Assembly: GCA_020048795.1 (NCBI GenBank)
Contig: JAIFMA010000205.1
Location: 1-7,814 of the forward strand
DNA length: 7,814 bases
Reading direction: 5' to 3'
Source: Rhodoferax sp.
Lineage (GTDB): Bacteria; Pseudomonadota; Gammaproteobacteria; Burkholderiales; Burkholderiaceae_C
The notes under the pieces were generated by a model. That model made no database searches, was not told where the DNA came from, and saw nothing but the letters and a program-made list of their open reading frames with translations. Shown here in pieces: positions 6,517-7,814 of the stretch (positions are counted from its first letter, which is position 1; every line of letters begins with the position of its first letter). The position numbers and the translations under genes are program-made.

Positions 6517-7814
6517 TCAAACGGTTGGTCCTGGCGCGGCATTCTGGCCGACCCCCAGCTCGATCCAGGCCTCAAGCCCACCGCCGGCGCGCTTCTCTAG
6601 CGTGGCCCGCCAGCCATTGGCCCGTGCCAGTTCCCGCACGATGGCCAGCCCCAGCCCCGAGCCCCCCGTGCTTGGGCTGCGCGAGGCTTCAAGACGCTGA
6701 AAGGGCTGAAACATGGCATCCACCTGATCAGGGGCAATGCCCGGGCCCCGGTCGAGCACGCCGATGCGCACCCCCTGCGCACGGGTCTGCGCCACCAGTT
6801 CCACCGGCGATTCCGGCGCATAGCGCAGGGCGTTTTGTAACAGGTTGCCCAGGGCGCGGTGCAAAGCCGTTGGGGCCATGTCGATTTGGCAAGCCGGGCA
6901 CTTCACCGTGACCGGGCTGGCCGGTGTGGCAAAGTCGGCCGCCAGGGCGTTCAGGAAGTCATCAAGCTGTGTGAGCACCGGTGTTTCATACGCCAGTCCA
7001 CGGGCCAGTTCCAGCACCTGGCCAATCAACCGGTTCATCTGTTGGATGTCACGTTCCATGCGCGCGATCAGGGCCGGGTCTGGCCGGTCTTTCAGCATCT
7101 CAAGGGCCAGGCGCATGCGTGCCAGCGGTGTGCGCAGGTCATGTGATACCCCCGCCAGCAGTGTGGTGCGGGCACTCAGCAAATCACGCACCTGTTGTGC
7201 CATGGCATTGAAGCGGCGGCTTAAGGCCACCATCTCGCGCGGCCCGGTCTCGGGCAGCAGCGCCGGGCTGCCGCCCTGTCCAATCAGTGCGCTGGCAGCT
7301 TCCAGTTGCGCCAGCGGTCGGGTCAGTCGGCGCGCCAGCCACAGCGCCACCCCCACAGCAAACAGCAAGGCGATCAGCAGCGCCATGAAAAACGCAGCAA
7401 CTGGCTGACTGTCGATGCGGCTGGCCGACAAACCCACCGTCAAGGGGCCGCTGCCGGTGGGCACCGTGGCCCAGTACCAAGTGCCAGTGTCGAGCTGTTC
7501 ACGGCTCAGATGCTGCTGGTGTCCGGTACGCCGGGCCAGCGCCGTTTCCAGCAGGTAAAAGTAGGGCGGGTGCCATTCGTCAAGCCCCGGCCCCGGCAGT
7601 TCGGCACGCAGGGCCAGCGCGTGGCTCTTTAACAGTTCTTCCTCAAAAGCCGGTCGGGTTTGCGGCGGCAATTCAGCCCAGGTCTGGGCTGACAGCACCA
7701 TCAGGCCCGCCAGATCGTCGGCCGATCTGCGCCCCAGCGGCAGCAGCACCCACGCCACAAACAGGCCCATCACCAGCAGTTCCATCAGCACAAAGGCCAG
7801 CGCCAGCAGCAGCG
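6517..7814 (-). CDS. Sensor histidine kinase, EnvZ-like architecture (N-terminus outside window)
   Basis: The frame runs through the right edge and stops at TGA 6517-6519. The GTG at 7791 is internal: the codons before it (LLLALAF) continue the first membrane helix, so the true start lies beyond 7814. Numbering from that GTG, TM1 ends near residue 19, a periplasmic sensor region of about 110 residues follows, and TM2 is about 131-152. A HAMP linker begins at ARRLTRPL. The H-box GVSHDLRTPLARMR carries the phospho-accepting His217. The ATP-binding domain has the N-box (NLLQNALRYA, Asn316/Asn320), the G1 box DRGPGIAP (347-354) and the G2 box GGSGLGLAIV. This is a complete class I two-component kinase of the inner membrane; it would autophosphorylate and pass the phosphate to a response regulator, probably OmpR-type and probably encoded just past the right edge. 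A Cys-Pro-Ala-Cys motif (298-301) ahead of the N-box is unusual. The signal is unknown. Confidence 0.93.
   Translation of the reverse strand, partial: LLLALAFVLMELLVMGLFVAWVLLPLGRRSADDLAGLMVLSAQTWAELPPQTRPAFEEELLKSHALALRAELPGPGLDEWHPPYFYLLETALARRTGHQQHLSREQLDTGTWYWATVPTGSGPLTVGLSASRIDSQPVAAFFMALLIALLFAVGVALWLARRLTRPLAQLEAASALIGQGGSPALLPETGPREMVALSRRFNAMAQQVRDLLSARTTLLAGVSHDLRTPLARMRLALEMLKDRPDPALIARMERDIQQMNRLIGQVLELARGLAYETPVLTQLDDFLNALAADFATPASPVTVKCPACQIDMAPTALHRALGNLLQNALRYAPESPVELVAQTRAQGVRIGVLDRGPGIAPDQVDAMFQPFQRLEASRSPSTGGSGLGLAIVRELARANGWRATLEKRAGGGLEAWIELGVGQNAAPGPTV

Noticed and set aside
6135..6581. 148-residue open frame on the - strand overlapping the kinase 3' end
   Set aside because: It overlaps the conserved kinase C-terminus in another frame, has no recognisable motif and no ribosome binding site; treated as chance.
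1..7814. A defence island or novel multi-gene system centred on the SNF2 helicase
   Set aside because: SNF2 motors occur in some defence systems, but no nuclease, methylase, phospholipase or other partner gene is present here, and the helicase is flanked by a kinase and an orphan gene with no coupling.

Overview
The window looks like chromosomal DNA from a GC-rich betaproteobacterium, most likely Comamonadaceae (Rhodoferax/Polaromonas-like). This rests on base and codon composition, on the types of protein encoded, and on a dispersed intergenic repeat at 1801-1866 that resembles one I remember from that family. It is an inference from memory, not a database result. I see no phage, plasmid, CRISPR, rRNA or tRNA signal.

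Layout. The left part is read on the + strand: the C-terminal part of an outer-membrane beta-barrel protein (1-959, cut by the window edge), a 256-base gap with a small hairpin and a 21-base-spaced direct repeat, and a 168-residue soluble protein of unknown function (1216-1722). A 303-base convergent intergenic region follows (1723-2025); it holds the dispersed imperfect hairpin repeat. Everything to the right is read on the - strand: a very large SNF2-family helicase gene (2026-6079), a 437-base stretch without a convincing gene (6080-6516), and a sensor histidine kinase whose N-terminus lies beyond the right edge (6517-7814).

The most notable observation is that the SNF2 gene is split by a one-base frame change near 5482. 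The 5' part (winged-helix-like region, 199 residues) and the 3' part (1151 residues: helical repeat-like region, a long uncharacterised middle, and a complete two-lobe SNF2 motor) would join to 1350 residues if one base were absent. This may be a sequencing error, a recent mutation making a pseudogene, or, least likely, a recoding event.

The genes do not form an obvious pathway. The kinase probably pairs with a response regulator beyond the right edge. The helicase is likely a stand-alone DNA translocase, the barrel belongs to an envelope system to the left, and the 168-residue protein is an orphan. I do not see convincing evidence of a new multi-gene system here.
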